Under the pieces are notes generated by a model, which saw only the letters and a program-made list of their open reading frames with translations, searched no databases and was not told where the DNA came from. A program made the position numbers and the translations under genes. From the NCBI RefSeq assembly GCF_943371865.1, contig NZ_CALRWL010000019.1, positions 28,267-92,266 on the forward strand: a stretch of DNA of 64,000 nt. The letters run 5' to 3'. Source of the stretch: Azorhizobium sp943371865 (lineage in GTDB: Bacteria; Pseudomonadota; Alphaproteobacteria; Rhizobiales; Xanthobacteraceae). This document shows, in pieces, positions 9,787-18,986 of the stretch (its first letter is position 1; every line of letters starts with the position of its first letter).

Positions 9787-11061
9787 ATGGTCGCTCACCA
9801 TCTCATGCTGGCCCATGATCCGTGGCTGGTTGGCCTTTCGCTGCTGATTGCGGCCCAGGGCAGCTACGTCAGTCTCCTGCTGGCGGATCAGGTCGATCGG
9901 ACCGTCGGACTTCACCGCCGGCTGGCCTTGGCGGCGGCGGCGATGACCCTGGCGGTCAGCATCTGGTCCATGCATTTCGTCGGCATGCTCGCCGCCCGCT
10001 TTCCGGTGACGGTCGAGTTCCTGATCCTGCCGACCCTGATCTCGTTGCTGATCTGCATCCTCATGGTGGGAGCGGGCGTGCTGATCGTCCACGCGCCGCT
10101 GCCGCGCGCGCTGCGCATCGGCGGCGGCGCCCTGGCCATGGGGACAGGCGTCACGGTGATGCACTATGTGGGCATGTCCGCCATCGACATGGCCGGACAC
10201 ATGCACCACTCGCTCGGCTATGTGGTGGGCGCCGCGGTGATCGCGGTCGCGGCCAGTGCGCTCGCCTTGTGGCAGATTGAGCGGCCGATGGTGGCGGCCT
10301 CGCGCATGGCGTCGGCCATCATTCTCGGCCTGGCCATTTCCGGCATGCATTATACCGCAATGGCGGGCATGAGCGTGATGCCCGATGCCGTCGGTGGGGC
10401 CGGCACCGCCTTGCCGAGCCTCTCCCACGACGTGATGGCCATGACCGTCGTCGTGGTGTCGTTCTTGATTTCCGGCGGCTTCCTGGTGTCGCTGATGCCG
10501 GAGCGCGTGCCGGCCGCCGCCTCCGCGCTGGCCCCCGCCGGCCCGCTGGCGCCGCTGCACCACCGCCAGATCCCGCCGCAGGTGCCCCATTCGGCAGTGA
10601 GGGGCAGCACCGCGCCTCAGCTGTCCCCGGTGGCGATTCCCCCGCCGGAGGGCGACGGGACCGAGCCGATTGCCTCCGGCACCATTAGCCCGCCCGCCCC
10701 GCCCTCAGGCTGGCCGGCCTTTGCCTCCGAGATCGAGGTCGAGAAAGATGGGCACCGCCGCGCGCTCCCGGTGGGCGCCATCGTGTTCGTGCGCGCCAAT
10801 GCCCGCTACACCTACATTTCCGATGGCGCGCATGAGTTCTTTTGCCCCTCGACCATTGGCGAGGTCGAGGCGCTGCTGGATCCTGCATGCTTCATGCGGG
10901 TCCACCGCAGCTACATCGTCTCCCTCCCCCACGTCGAAGCCGTACGCCGCGTGGGCGATGCCGGCGCGGCGGAGATCGATGCGGCCGTGCAGCGCAGCAT
11001 CCCGGTGGCCCGCGCCCGCTTCTCCTCGCTGAAGCAGCGGGTGCAGGCCACAAAGGCCTGA
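9787..11061 (+). CDS. coxC: MHYT-domain membrane sensor with LytTR DNA-binding domain (CoxC/CoxH type)
   Basis: A 424-residue protein. Residues about 10-245 carry the MHYT sensor: seven or so hydrophobic spans with three motif repeats, SMHFVGM, VMHYVGM and GMHYTAM, proposed to bind a metal and sense a diatomic gas. A proline/alanine-rich linker (about 250-310) leads to a LytTR DNA-binding domain (about 315-415; IVFVRANARYTYI, MRVHRSYIVSL). This architecture matches CoxC and CoxH of Oligotropha carboxidovorans, and the gene precedes coxM as coxC does there. It is the probable CO-responsive or redox-responsive regulator of the cluster; the signal is not shown by the sequence. Confidence 0.85.
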   Translation: MVAHHLMLAHDPWLVGLSLLIAAQGSYVSLLLADQVDRTVGLHRRLALAAAAMTLAVSIWSMHFVGMLAARFPVTVEFLILPTLISLLICILMVGAGVLIVHAPLPRALRIGGGALAMGTGVTVMHYVGMSAIDMAGHMHHSLGYVVGAAVIAVAASALALWQIERPMVAASRMASAIILGLAISGMHYTAMAGMSVMPDAVGGAGTALPSLSHDVMAMTVVVVSFLISGGFLVSLMPERVPAAASALAPAGPLAPLHHRQIPPQVPHSAVRGSTAPQLSPVAIPPPEGDGTEPIASGTISPPAPPSGWPAFASEIEVEKDGHRRALPVGAIVFVRANARYTYISDGAHEFFCPSTIGEVEALLDPACFMRVHRSYIVSLPHVEAVRRVGDAGAAEIDAAVQRSIPVARARFSSLKQRVQATKA

Positions 11062-11171
11062 AGCGGCGCTTCAGCAGCCGCATTTCATGTCGATGAGACA
11101 GCGGACCTTACGCACTTCGTGCACCGGAAGCGGCGGTTCGTGCGCGACCTAAGCATTTGATTCCTTTCCCC

Positions 11172-11213
11172 TTGTTGCTGCATCGCACCCCCGGCGAGCC
11201 TTGTTGGAACAAG
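11172..11213 (+). promoter_or_regulatory. Repeat-containing control region upstream of coxM
   Basis: In the 180-bp gap between coxC and coxM, CCTTGTTG occurs twice, with TTGTTG at 11172-11177 and 11201-11206, 29 bp or nearly three helical turns apart. The second copy is also part of an inverted repeat, CTTGTT / AACAAG, around a GG centre (11200-11213), 28 bp before the coxM start. LytTR proteins usually bind pairs of direct repeats, so this is a reasonable site for the adjacent CoxC-type regulator. No clear -35/-10 pair was found. Confidence 0.45.
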
Positions 11214-11241
11214 CCCAATGTGGCGCCAGGGAGGGGAAGGC

Positions 11242-12108
11242 ATGATTCCCGGATCGTTCGAATATTACCGGCCCGCGAGCCTCTCCGAGGCAGTCGGCCT
11301 GCTCGCCCGGCTGGGCGAAGAAGCCCGGCCGCTGGCCGGCGGGCACAGCCTGATTCCCATGATGAAGCTGCGCATGGCCACGCCCGAACATCTGGTGGAC
11401 CTGCACGGCATCGCCGACCTCAAGGGCATCCGCCAGGAGAACGGCCAGGTGGTGATCGGCGCCATGACCACCCAGGCCGAACTGATCGCCTCGGACCTGC
11501 TGGCGACCCACCTGCCGCTGCTGCGGGAAACCGCTTTGCTCATTGCCGATCCGCAGGTCCGCTATCTCGGCACGCTGGGCGGCAACGTCGCCAATGGCGA
11601 TCCCGGCAACGACATGCCGGCGGTGATGATGGCCCTTGATGCCAGCTATCAGGCCGTCGGGGTCGGCGGCGCGCGCGATATTCCCGCCCGGTCCTTCTAT
11701 CAGGGCGCCTATTTCACCGCGCTGGAGCCCGGCGAGATGATCGCCTCGATCTCGATCCCACAGCCGCAGGCCGGCAACGGCGCGGCCTATGAGAAGCTGA
11801 AGCGCAAGATCGGCGACTATGCCACCGCGGCGGCAGCCGTGGTGCTCACCCGGAGTGAGGGCCGCATCACCTCCTGCGCCATCGCCCTCACCAATGTGGC
11901 CGACACCCCGCTGCTGGCGGAGGAGGCCGCGCAGATCCTCATCGGCTCGGCCCTGGATGCCGAAAGCGTCGCCAAGGCCGTGGCCGCCGCGGAGACGATC
12001 ACCAATCCAGCCACCGACGGCCGCGGCACCGCGGCCTATCGCACCAAGATGGCCGGCATCATGCTCCGGCGCGCCCTGGCGCGCGCCTTCGAGCGCGCCG
12101 CCGCCTGA
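11242..12108 (+). CDS. coxM: Aerobic carbon monoxide dehydrogenase, FAD-binding medium subunit
   Basis: A 288-residue flavoprotein subunit that passes electrons from the iron-sulfur subunit to FAD and on to the respiratory chain. The FAD-binding motifs AGGHSLIP (about residues 32-39) and TLGGNVANGDPGND (about 111-124) are intact. The start at 11242 gives MIPGSFEYYRP, matching the conserved CoxM N-terminus; an ATG 24 bp upstream would add eight residues but has a worse ribosome site than the GGAGGGGAAGG before 11242. It is followed after 27 bp by coxS, the usual M-S-L order. Confidence 0.95.
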   Translation: MIPGSFEYYRPASLSEAVGLLARLGEEARPLAGGHSLIPMMKLRMATPEHLVDLHGIADLKGIRQENGQVVIGAMTTQAELIASDLLATHLPLLRETALLIADPQVRYLGTLGGNVANGDPGNDMPAVMMALDASYQAVGVGGARDIPARSFYQGAYFTALEPGEMIASISIPQPQAGNGAAYEKLKRKIGDYATAAAAVVLTRSEGRITSCAIALTNVADTPLLAEEAAQILIGSALDAESVAKAVAAAETITNPATDGRGTAAYRTKMAGIMLRRALARAFERAAA

Positions 12109-12135
12109 CCCCCTTCCCCCCTGCGAGGACGCGAC

Positions 12136-12636
12136 ATGGCGAAAGTCCACGTTTCCATGACGGTGAACGGCGAAGCGGTGGAGGGGCTCACCGAGCCGCG
12201 CACGCTGCTGATCCATTTCATCCGTGAACAGCTCCTGCTCACCGGCGCCCATATCGGATGCGAGACCTCCCATTGCGGCGCCTGCACGCTGGATATGGAC
12301 GGCATGTCGGTGAAAAGCTGCACCCTGTTCGCCGTGCAGGCCCAGGGCGCCCATATCACCACCATCGAAGGAGTGGCGAGCGCAGACGGCACGCTCAGCG
12401 CGCTCCAGGAAGGCTTCCGCATGATGCACGGGCTGCAATGCGGCTTCTGCACCCCCGGCATGATCCTGCGCGCCCACCGACTGCTGCAGGAGACTCCCGA
12501 TCCCACCGAGGCGGAGATCCGCTTCGGCATCTCCGGCAACATCTGCCGCTGCACCGGCTACCAGAACATCGTCAAGGCCATTCAATACGCCGCCGCCAAG
12601 ATCAACGGCGTGCCGTTCCAGGAGGCTGCGGAATGA
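12136..12636 (+). CDS. coxS: Aerobic carbon monoxide dehydrogenase, iron-sulfur small subunit
   Basis: A 166-residue subunit with two [2Fe-2S] clusters. The N-terminal plant-ferredoxin-like half has CETSHCGAC followed by a further Cys (KSCTLF); the C-terminal helical half has CGFC and CRC (in NICRCTGYQNIV). The length and all eight cysteines are as expected for CoxS. Its stop codon overlaps the coxL start (ATGA at 12633-12636), which suggests translational coupling of small and large subunits. Confidence 0.96.
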   Translation: MAKVHVSMTVNGEAVEGLTEPRTLLIHFIREQLLLTGAHIGCETSHCGACTLDMDGMSVKSCTLFAVQAQGAHITTIEGVASADGTLSALQEGFRMMHGLQCGFCTPGMILRAHRLLQETPDPTEAEIRFGISGNICRCTGYQNIVKAIQYAAAKINGVPFQEAAE

Positions 12637-15056
12637 ACGACCAGACCCCGACACGGGAACAGCGCGAAGCCCGCCTGGAAGGCATGGGCTGCAAACGCAA
12701 GCGGGTGGAAGACGTCCGCTTCACCCAGGGCCGCGGCAATTATGTGGACGATATCAAGCTGCCCGGCATGCTGTTCGGCGATTTCTGCCGCTCGCCCTAT
12801 CCCCATGCCCGCATTGTGCGCATCGACACCAGCAAGGCCAAGGCGTTGCCCGGCGTGCGGGCGGTGCTCACCGCCGCGGATCTCAAGCCGCTGAACCTGC
12901 ATTATATGCCCACCCTCGCCGGCGACGTGCAGGCGGTGCTGGCGGACGAAAAGGTGCTGTTCCAGAACCAGGAAGTGGCCTTCGTCATCGCCGACGACCG
13001 CTATATCGCCGCCGACGCCATCGAATTGATCGAGGTGGACTACGAGCCGCTGCCGGTGCTGGTGGACCCGCACCTCGCTTTGGCCCCGGATGCGGTGATC
13101 CTGCGGGACGACATCGCCGAGAAGACCGTCGGCGCCCACGGCCCCCGGCGCCATCCCAACCACATCTTCAACTGGCAGATGGGCGACAAGGACGGCACCG
13201 ACACCGTCTTCGACACTGCGGCCGTCACCGTGAAGGAGACGTTTTACTATCACCGCACCCACCCCTCGCCCCTGGAGACCTGCCAGGCGCTGGCCTCCAT
13301 GGACAAGATCAAGGGCGAACTGACCCTCTACGGCACCTTCCAGGCGCCACATGTGGTGCGCACGGTGGTGTCGCTGATCTCGGGCCTGCCGGAGCACAAG
13401 ATCCACGTCATTGCCCCGGACATCGGCGGCGGGTTCGGCAACAAGGTGGGCGTCTATGCCGGATATGTCTGCGCCGTGGTGGGATCCATCGTGCTCGGCA
13501 AGCCGGTGAAATGGGTGGAAGACCGGATGGAGAACCTCTCCACCACCTCGTTCGCCCGCGACTACCACATGACCACGGAACTGGCCGCCAGCGCCGAGGG
13601 ACGTATCCTCGCCATGCGCTGCTATGTGCTGGCGGACCATGGTGCCTTCGATGCCTGCGCCGACCCGTCCAAATGGCCGGCCGGCTTCATGAACATCTGC
13701 ACCGGCTCCTACGACATACCGGTCGCCCATCTGGAAGTGGATGGCGTCTATACCAACAAGGCGCCCGGCGGCGTCGCCTATCGCTGCTCGTTCCGGGTCA
13801 CGGAGGCGGTCTATGCCATCGAGCGCGCCGTGGAGGTTCTGGCCCAGAAGCTGGGCATGGACAGCGCCGACCTGCGCCTGAAGAACTTCATCCGCCGGGA
13901 GCAGTTTCCCTACCACGCCGCATTGGGCTGGGAATACGATTCCGGCGACTATCACCTGGCCATGGACAAGGCCATGGCGGCGGTGGATTACCGCGGCCTG
14001 CGGGCCGAGCAGACCGCCGCCCGCGCCGCGTTCCAGCGCGGGGAAACCCGCCAGATCATGGGCATCGGCGTTTCGTTCTTCACCGAGATCGTCGGGGCCG
14101 GGCCGTCGAAGAATTGCGACATCCTGGGCGTTGGCATGTTCGACAGCTGCGAGATCCGCATTCATCCCACCGGCTCGGTCATCGCCCGCATGGGCACCAA
14201 GAGCCAGGGCCAGGGGCATGAGACCACCTACGCCCAGATCCTGGCCACCGAACTGGGCATTCCCGCCGACGACATCATGATCGAGGAGGGCAACACCGAC
14301 ACCGCCCCCTATGGCCTGGGCACCTATGGCTCCCGCTCCACCCCCACCGCGGGCGCCGCCACCGCCATGGCGGCGCGGAAGATCCGCGCCAAGGCGCAGA
14401 TGATCGCCGCCCATCTGCTGGAAGTGCATCACAATGATCTGGAATGGGACATCGACGGCTTCCAGGTGAAGGGCCTGCCGGAGCAGCGCAAATCCATGAA
14501 GGAGATCGCCTGGGCCTCCTACAACCAGCCGATCCCCAATCTGGAGCCGGGCCTGGAGGCGGTGAATTATTATGATCCGCCCAACATGACCTATCCGTTC
14601 GGCGCCTATTTCTGCGTGATGGACATCGATGTGGACACCGGCGTCGCCAAGATCCGCCGCTTCTTTGCCCTGGATGACTGCGGCACCCGCATCAATCCGA
14701 TGATCATCGAGGGCCAGGTGCATGGGGGCCTCACCGAGGCGTTCGCCGTCTCCATGGGGCAGGAAATCCGCTATGACGAGATGGGCAATGTGATGGGGGC
14801 GTCCTTCATGGACTTCTTCCTACCCACGGCGGTCGAGACCCCCCATTGGGAAACCGACTACACCGAAACCCCCTCACCCCATCACCCCATCGGGGCCAAG
14901 GGCGTGGGCGAGAGCCCCCATGTGGGCGGGGTGCCGTGCTTCTCCAACGCGGTGAACGACGCCTTCTCCTTCCTCGGCACCACCCACATCAACATGCCGC
15001 ACGACGCCTGGCGGATCTGGGAGGTCGGCGAGAGACTGGGCCTGCACCGGTCATGA
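12633..15056 (+). CDS. coxL: Aerobic carbon monoxide dehydrogenase, molybdenum large subunit (form I)
   Basis: An 807-residue catalytic subunit that oxidises CO to CO2 at a Mo-Cu site bound to molybdopterin cytosine dinucleotide. The diagnostic form I active-site loop VAYRCSFR occupies residues 381-388, with the copper-ligating Cys at 385, unlike the AYRGAGR of form II proteins. The cofactor segment SQGQGHETTY and the conserved active-site Glu in GVGESP (residue 760) are also present. The length is close to that of Oligotropha CoxL. The open frame extends further upstream inside coxS, but the overlapping ATGA at 12633 and the MNDQTPTREQRE start are the sensible choice. This is a bona fide CO dehydrogenase rather than a generic xanthine-oxidase paralogue. 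Confidence 0.97.
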   Translation: MNDQTPTREQREARLEGMGCKRKRVEDVRFTQGRGNYVDDIKLPGMLFGDFCRSPYPHARIVRIDTSKAKALPGVRAVLTAADLKPLNLHYMPTLAGDVQAVLADEKVLFQNQEVAFVIADDRYIAADAIELIEVDYEPLPVLVDPHLALAPDAVILRDDIAEKTVGAHGPRRHPNHIFNWQMGDKDGTDTVFDTAAVTVKETFYYHRTHPSPLETCQALASMDKIKGELTLYGTFQAPHVVRTVVSLISGLPEHKIHVIAPDIGGGFGNKVGVYAGYVCAVVGSIVLGKPVKWVEDRMENLSTTSFARDYHMTTELAASAEGRILAMRCYVLADHGAFDACADPSKWPAGFMNICTGSYDIPVAHLEVDGVYTNKAPGGVAYRCSFRVTEAVYAIERAVEVLAQKLGMDSADLRLKNFIRREQFPYHAALGWEYDSGDYHLAMDKAMAAVDYRGLRAEQTAARAAFQRGETRQIMGIGVSFFTEIVGAGPSKNCDILGVGMFDSCEIRIHPTGSVIARMGTKSQGQGHETTYAQILATELGIPADDIMIEEGNTDTAPYGLGTYGSRSTPTAGAATAMAARKIRAKAQMIAAHLLEVHHNDLEWDIDGFQVKGLPEQRKSMKEIAWASYNQPIPNLEPGLEAVNYYDPPNMTYPFGAYFCVMDIDVDTGVAKIRRFFALDDCGTRINPMIIEGQVHGGLTEAFAVSMGQEIRYDEMGNVMGASFMDFFLPTAVETPHWETDYTETPSPHHPIGAKGVGESPHVGGVPCFSNAVNDAFSFLGTTHINMPHDAWRIWEVGERLGLHRS

Positions 15057-15062
15057 CGACGG

Positions 15063-15088
15063 GCGTGGGCGCGTCCAAGCGCCCACGC
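15063..15088 (+). terminator. Hairpin between coxL and coxD
   Basis: A perfect 10-bp inverted repeat, GCGTGGGCGC / GCGCCCACGC, with a 6-nt loop starts 6 bp after the coxL stop and is followed by TTTC. The cluster continues 57 bp later. A partial terminator or mRNA-protecting structure here would give more structural subunits (M, S, L) than accessory proteins (D, E, F, G). Confidence 0.65.
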
Positions 15089-15144
15089 TTTCGAGAGTTT
15101 TGGGCGCACGCGCGCGCCCTCCCCTCGCGGCCCCTGGTGAGGCG

Positions 15145-16050
<906 letters not shown>

Positions 16051-16053
16051 CCC

Positions 16054-17265
16054 ATGCCTCACGCCCAAGGCCGCCCCGCCTCCGATCCAACCCACCCGGC
16101 CCCGCCCGCCGGGGAAAGGGTGCGGGCGCGGCTGGCGGGCTTCGTCCGCGCGCTGCGCGACAATGGCTTTGCCACCGGGCTCAGCGAGAGCGCCGACGCG
16201 CTGCGCCTACTTGCCCATCCAGGCCTGACGGATGCCGCCACCTTGCGCTCCGCCCTCCGGGCGCTGTTTGCCTCCCGCCACGGGGATTTGGCGCGCTTCG
16301 ATGCGGTGTTCGACGCCTATTGGTTCGAACGCAACCTCAAGCCGGCGGTGCGCATGGCGGACACGCGGCGCTTGCCCAGCAGCGCCCCCGGCCTCCCCGG
16401 CGCCAACCCGGCCGGAACGGGTAGCGGACCGCCCCAGCGGGTCGACCGCAGTCCCGCAGCCATGGACACCGCGACACAAGGCGATGGCCGACAGGGCGGG
16501 GCGAGCGCCGACGCCGTTCTGACTGCCACCGACTTCCGCCATCTGGTCGATCCCGCGGAACTGGCCCGCGCCTATGCGCTGGCGCAGCGCCTTGCCGGGG
16601 CCATGCGCGCTCGGCTGACCCGTCGTCACCGCGCCGCCCATTCCGGCTCAAGGCTCGATCTGCGCCGGACCCTCCATCGCAGCGTCGCCCGCGGCGGGGT
16701 GCCGGTGGATCTCGTCCGTCGGCGGCGGCGGGATCAGCCGCTCAAATTGGTGATCCTGCTGGATACGTCGGGGTCCATGAGCCCCTATATCAGCGTGTTC
16801 GTGCGCTTCATGCACGGGGCGCTGGACAGCTTCCGCCAGGCCTCCGCCTTCGTATTCCACACCCGCCTGATCGATGTCACCGACGCCCTGAGAGAGAAAG
16901 ACCCGCAGCGGGCCGTGGACAGCCTCGGCCTGATGGCCCAGGGCATGGGCGGCGGCACCCGGATCGGCGAGAGCCTCGCCACCTTCAACCGCTGGCATGC
17001 GGCGCGCACTTTGCGCGGGCGCACCGCCCTGCTGATCGTCTCTGACGGCTACGACACCGGCGCGCCGGATCTGCTCGCCCGCGAGATGGCCCAGGTGCGG
17101 CGGCGCTGCCGGCGGATCGTCTGGCTCAATCCCATGATCGGCTGGCGGGACTACAGCCCCGAGGCCGCCGGGATGAAGGCGGCGCTGCCGTATGTGGACC
17201 TGTTCGCCCCCGCCCATTCCATCGAGAGCCTGGAAGCCCTCGAACCCTATCTGGCCCGATTGTGA
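16054..17265 (+). CDS. coxE: CoxE, von Willebrand factor A domain protein
   Basis: A 403-residue VWA protein. The N-terminal helical half (about 1-210) contains a low-complexity Gly/Pro/Ala insert near residues 105-155. The C-terminal half (about 225-400) is a VWA fold with the MIDAS motif DTSGSMS and a later TALLIVSDGYDTGAP. It works with the MoxR-type CoxD in assembling the copper-sulfur-molybdenum centre of CO dehydrogenase. The pairing with coxD and the position in the cluster make the assignment secure; the exact biochemical action is not known from sequence. Confidence 0.92.
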   Translation: MPHAQGRPASDPTHPAPPAGERVRARLAGFVRALRDNGFATGLSESADALRLLAHPGLTDAATLRSALRALFASRHGDLARFDAVFDAYWFERNLKPAVRMADTRRLPSSAPGLPGANPAGTGSGPPQRVDRSPAAMDTATQGDGRQGGASADAVLTATDFRHLVDPAELARAYALAQRLAGAMRARLTRRHRAAHSGSRLDLRRTLHRSVARGGVPVDLVRRRRRDQPLKLVILLDTSGSMSPYISVFVRFMHGALDSFRQASAFVFHTRLIDVTDALREKDPQRAVDSLGLMAQGMGGGTRIGESLATFNRWHAARTLRGRTALLIVSDGYDTGAPDLLAREMAQVRRRCRRIVWLNPMIGWRDYSPEAAGMKAALPYVDLFAPAHSIESLEALEPYLARL

Positions 17266-17294
17266 CCGCGCCGGCCGTGACCGAGGAGGTTGCC

Positions 17295-18116
17295 ATGACC
17301 CTGCCGCTGGAGACGTTCGCCATCATTCGCGCCATGCAAGAGCGCGAGCAGCCGTTTGCGGTGGCCACCGTGGTGCGGACGGTGGCGGTCACCGCCGCCA
17401 AGGCGGGGGCCAAGGCGGTGATCCTGCCGGACGGAACGGTGCTGGCCGGCTGGATCGGCGGCGGCTGCGCCCGGGGCGCCACGTTGAAGGCGGCGCGAGA
17501 GGCCATCGCCGATGGCCAGCCACGGCTGGTTTCGGTGCAGCCGGAGGATCTGCTGGCGGACCTCGGCGTGCATCCGGGCGAGACCCGTGGCGGCATCCGC
17601 TACGCCAGCAACATGTGCCCCAGCCAGGGCTCGATGGACATCTTCGTGGAACCCGTCCTGCCGCGCCCGGAACTGGTGGTGATGGGCGCCTCGCCGGTGG
17701 CCATCGCCTTGGCGAGCCTCGCCCCGCAGTTCGGCTTCCAGGTCACCGTCGCCGCCCCCGCCGCCGACCACGGGAAATTCGCCGGCGCCGACCGAATGAT
17801 CACCGACTTCGCCCTGCCCACCGCCAACGGCCTGCGCCTGATCGTGATTTCCACCCAAGGCTCCGGCGATCTGCCCGCGCTCACCGCAGCGCTGGCAGCG
17901 GACGCCGCGCATGTGGCGTTCGTCGGCTCGCGCCGGAAGGCGGCGACGCTCGGCGAGAAATTGCAGGCGGCCGGCGTTCCGCAGGAGCGCATCGCCGCCA
18001 TCAAAGCCCCGGCGGGGCTCGACCTCGGGGCCATCACGCCGGAGGAAATCGCCTTGTCCATCCTGGCCGAGCTGGTGCGGGTCCGTCGCGGCCGCCAGCG
18101 CGACCTCACTCAATAG
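17295..18116 (+). CDS. coxF: XdhC/CoxF-family protein, CO dehydrogenase maturation factor
   Basis: A 273-residue XdhC/CoxI-family protein. The N-terminal domain has the signature ADG-like loop (ILPDGTVLAGWIGGGCA) with its Cys, and the C-terminal Rossmann-like domain has ELVVMGASPVAIAL and VAFVGSRRKAATL. These proteins bind the molybdenum cofactor and help sulfurate or load it into molybdenum hydroxylases. GGAGGT at 17285-17290 supports the ATG at 17295; an overlapping GTG at 17262 would add 11 residues. The symbol rests on position after coxE; Oligotropha has two such paralogues (CoxF and CoxI). Confidence 0.82.
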   Translation: MTLPLETFAIIRAMQEREQPFAVATVVRTVAVTAAKAGAKAVILPDGTVLAGWIGGGCARGATLKAAREAIADGQPRLVSVQPEDLLADLGVHPGETRGGIRYASNMCPSQGSMDIFVEPVLPRPELVVMGASPVAIALASLAPQFGFQVTVAAPAADHGKFAGADRMITDFALPTANGLRLIVISTQGSGDLPALTAALAADAAHVAFVGSRRKAATLGEKLQAAGVPQERIAAIKAPAGLDLGAITPEEIALSILAELVRVRRGRQRDLTQ

Positions 18117-18132
18117 CAGCGGAGACGTTCCC

Positions 18133-18789
18133 ATGGATATGACCGGTTCACAGCTGATCGCCGCCTCACCGGCGACGGCCTGGGCGGCCCTCAACGATAC
18201 CGAGGTGCTGCGCCGCTGCATCCCCGGATGCGAGAGCATCGAGAAGCTGTCCGACACCGAGATGACCGCCGCGGTGGTGCTGCGGGTCGGGCCGGTGAAG
18301 GCCGCGTTCAAGGGCAGCGTGACCTTGTCCGACATCGTGCCGGCGCAGGGCTACACCATCACCGGCGAAGGCTCCGGCGGGCTGGCGGGCTTTGCCAAGG
18401 GGGTGGCCAAGGTCGCCCTCGTCCCGGAAGGCGAGGGCACCATGCTCAGCTATGAGGTGCGCGCGGACGTGGGCGGGAAGATCGCGCAACTGGGCGCCCG
18501 CCTCATCGACGCCACCGCCAAGAAGCTGGCGGGCGAGTTCTTCGCCACCTTCGGCGAGATCGTCGCGCCAAGCCCGGCGGCCCCGCCGGTGGATGAGGCT
18601 CCCGCTGAAGCCAGCGCGGACGGGGCGCCAGCGGCCGGCGGCAAAGGGTGGCTGGGCGGGCTGTTCGGCAAGGCGACCACCGCCACCCTCCTGGCCGGCG
18701 CGCTGCTGCTGCCGCCCTGCTGCCTCAGCTTCAGCCATGCCCATGCGGCCGGCGAACGGGCCTTCCCCATCTGCTATGGGCTGCGCTGA
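18133..18789 (+). CDS. coxG: CoxG, membrane-anchoring SRPBCC-fold protein
   Basis: A 218-residue protein with an N-terminal CoxG/SRPBCC domain (about 1-150; DMTGSQLIAASPATAWAAL, IPGCESIE), then an Ala/Pro-rich linker and a hydrophobic segment near residues 180-200 (ATLLAGALLLPPCC). In Oligotropha, CoxG recruits CO dehydrogenase to the cytoplasmic membrane, and the C-terminal hydrophobic tail fits that job. GGAGAC before 18133 supports the start. The frame is open further upstream within the coxF gene, but that part has no CoxG similarity. It is the last recognisable cox gene; coxH, coxI and coxK are not in the window. Confidence 0.9.
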   Translation: MDMTGSQLIAASPATAWAALNDTEVLRRCIPGCESIEKLSDTEMTAAVVLRVGPVKAAFKGSVTLSDIVPAQGYTITGEGSGGLAGFAKGVAKVALVPEGEGTMLSYEVRADVGGKIAQLGARLIDATAKKLAGEFFATFGEIVAPSPAAPPVDEAPAEASADGAPAAGGKGWLGGLFGKATTATLLAGALLLPPCCLSFSHAHAAGERAFPICYGLR

Positions 18790-18907
18790 CCGGCGCGGGG
18801 GAGGCGGCCGACCGCATGGTCCCGTCGCCTCCCGGGGCGCCCGATGCGTGTCACTGGCGCATGGGGCATGGCTTATGGACACGAAGTTTCCCATTGTGCA
18901 TTGACAG

Positions 18908-18961
18908 TGTGTCATACGCGCAGCGCACGTACCCGTATGGCACACACGCGGATGGCACACA
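18908..18961 (+). promoter_or_regulatory. Three related TGGCACACA-type repeats upstream of pxpA
   Basis: ATGGCACACA occurs twice in direct orientation, at 18937-18946 and 18952-18961, 15 bp apart. A related inverted copy, TGTGTCATACG (18908-18918), mirrors CGTATGGCACA (18934-18944) with one mismatch. A TTGACA sits at 18901-18906 but has no good -10 at the usual spacing. The set lies 26-79 bp before the pxpA start and looks like an operator array for an unidentified regulator. Confidence 0.45.
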
Positions 18962-18986
18962 GGCGGGTGCGGGGAGGCAGCGGCGG

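Noticed and set aside
12582..14723. A 713-codon open frame antisense to coxL
   Set aside because: The composition is that of a shadow frame, and the sense strand encodes an unmistakable CoxL.
18901..18929. A sigma-70 promoter based on TTGACA before pxpA
   Set aside because: No acceptable -10 element is found 16-18 bp downstream; the region is better described by its repeats.
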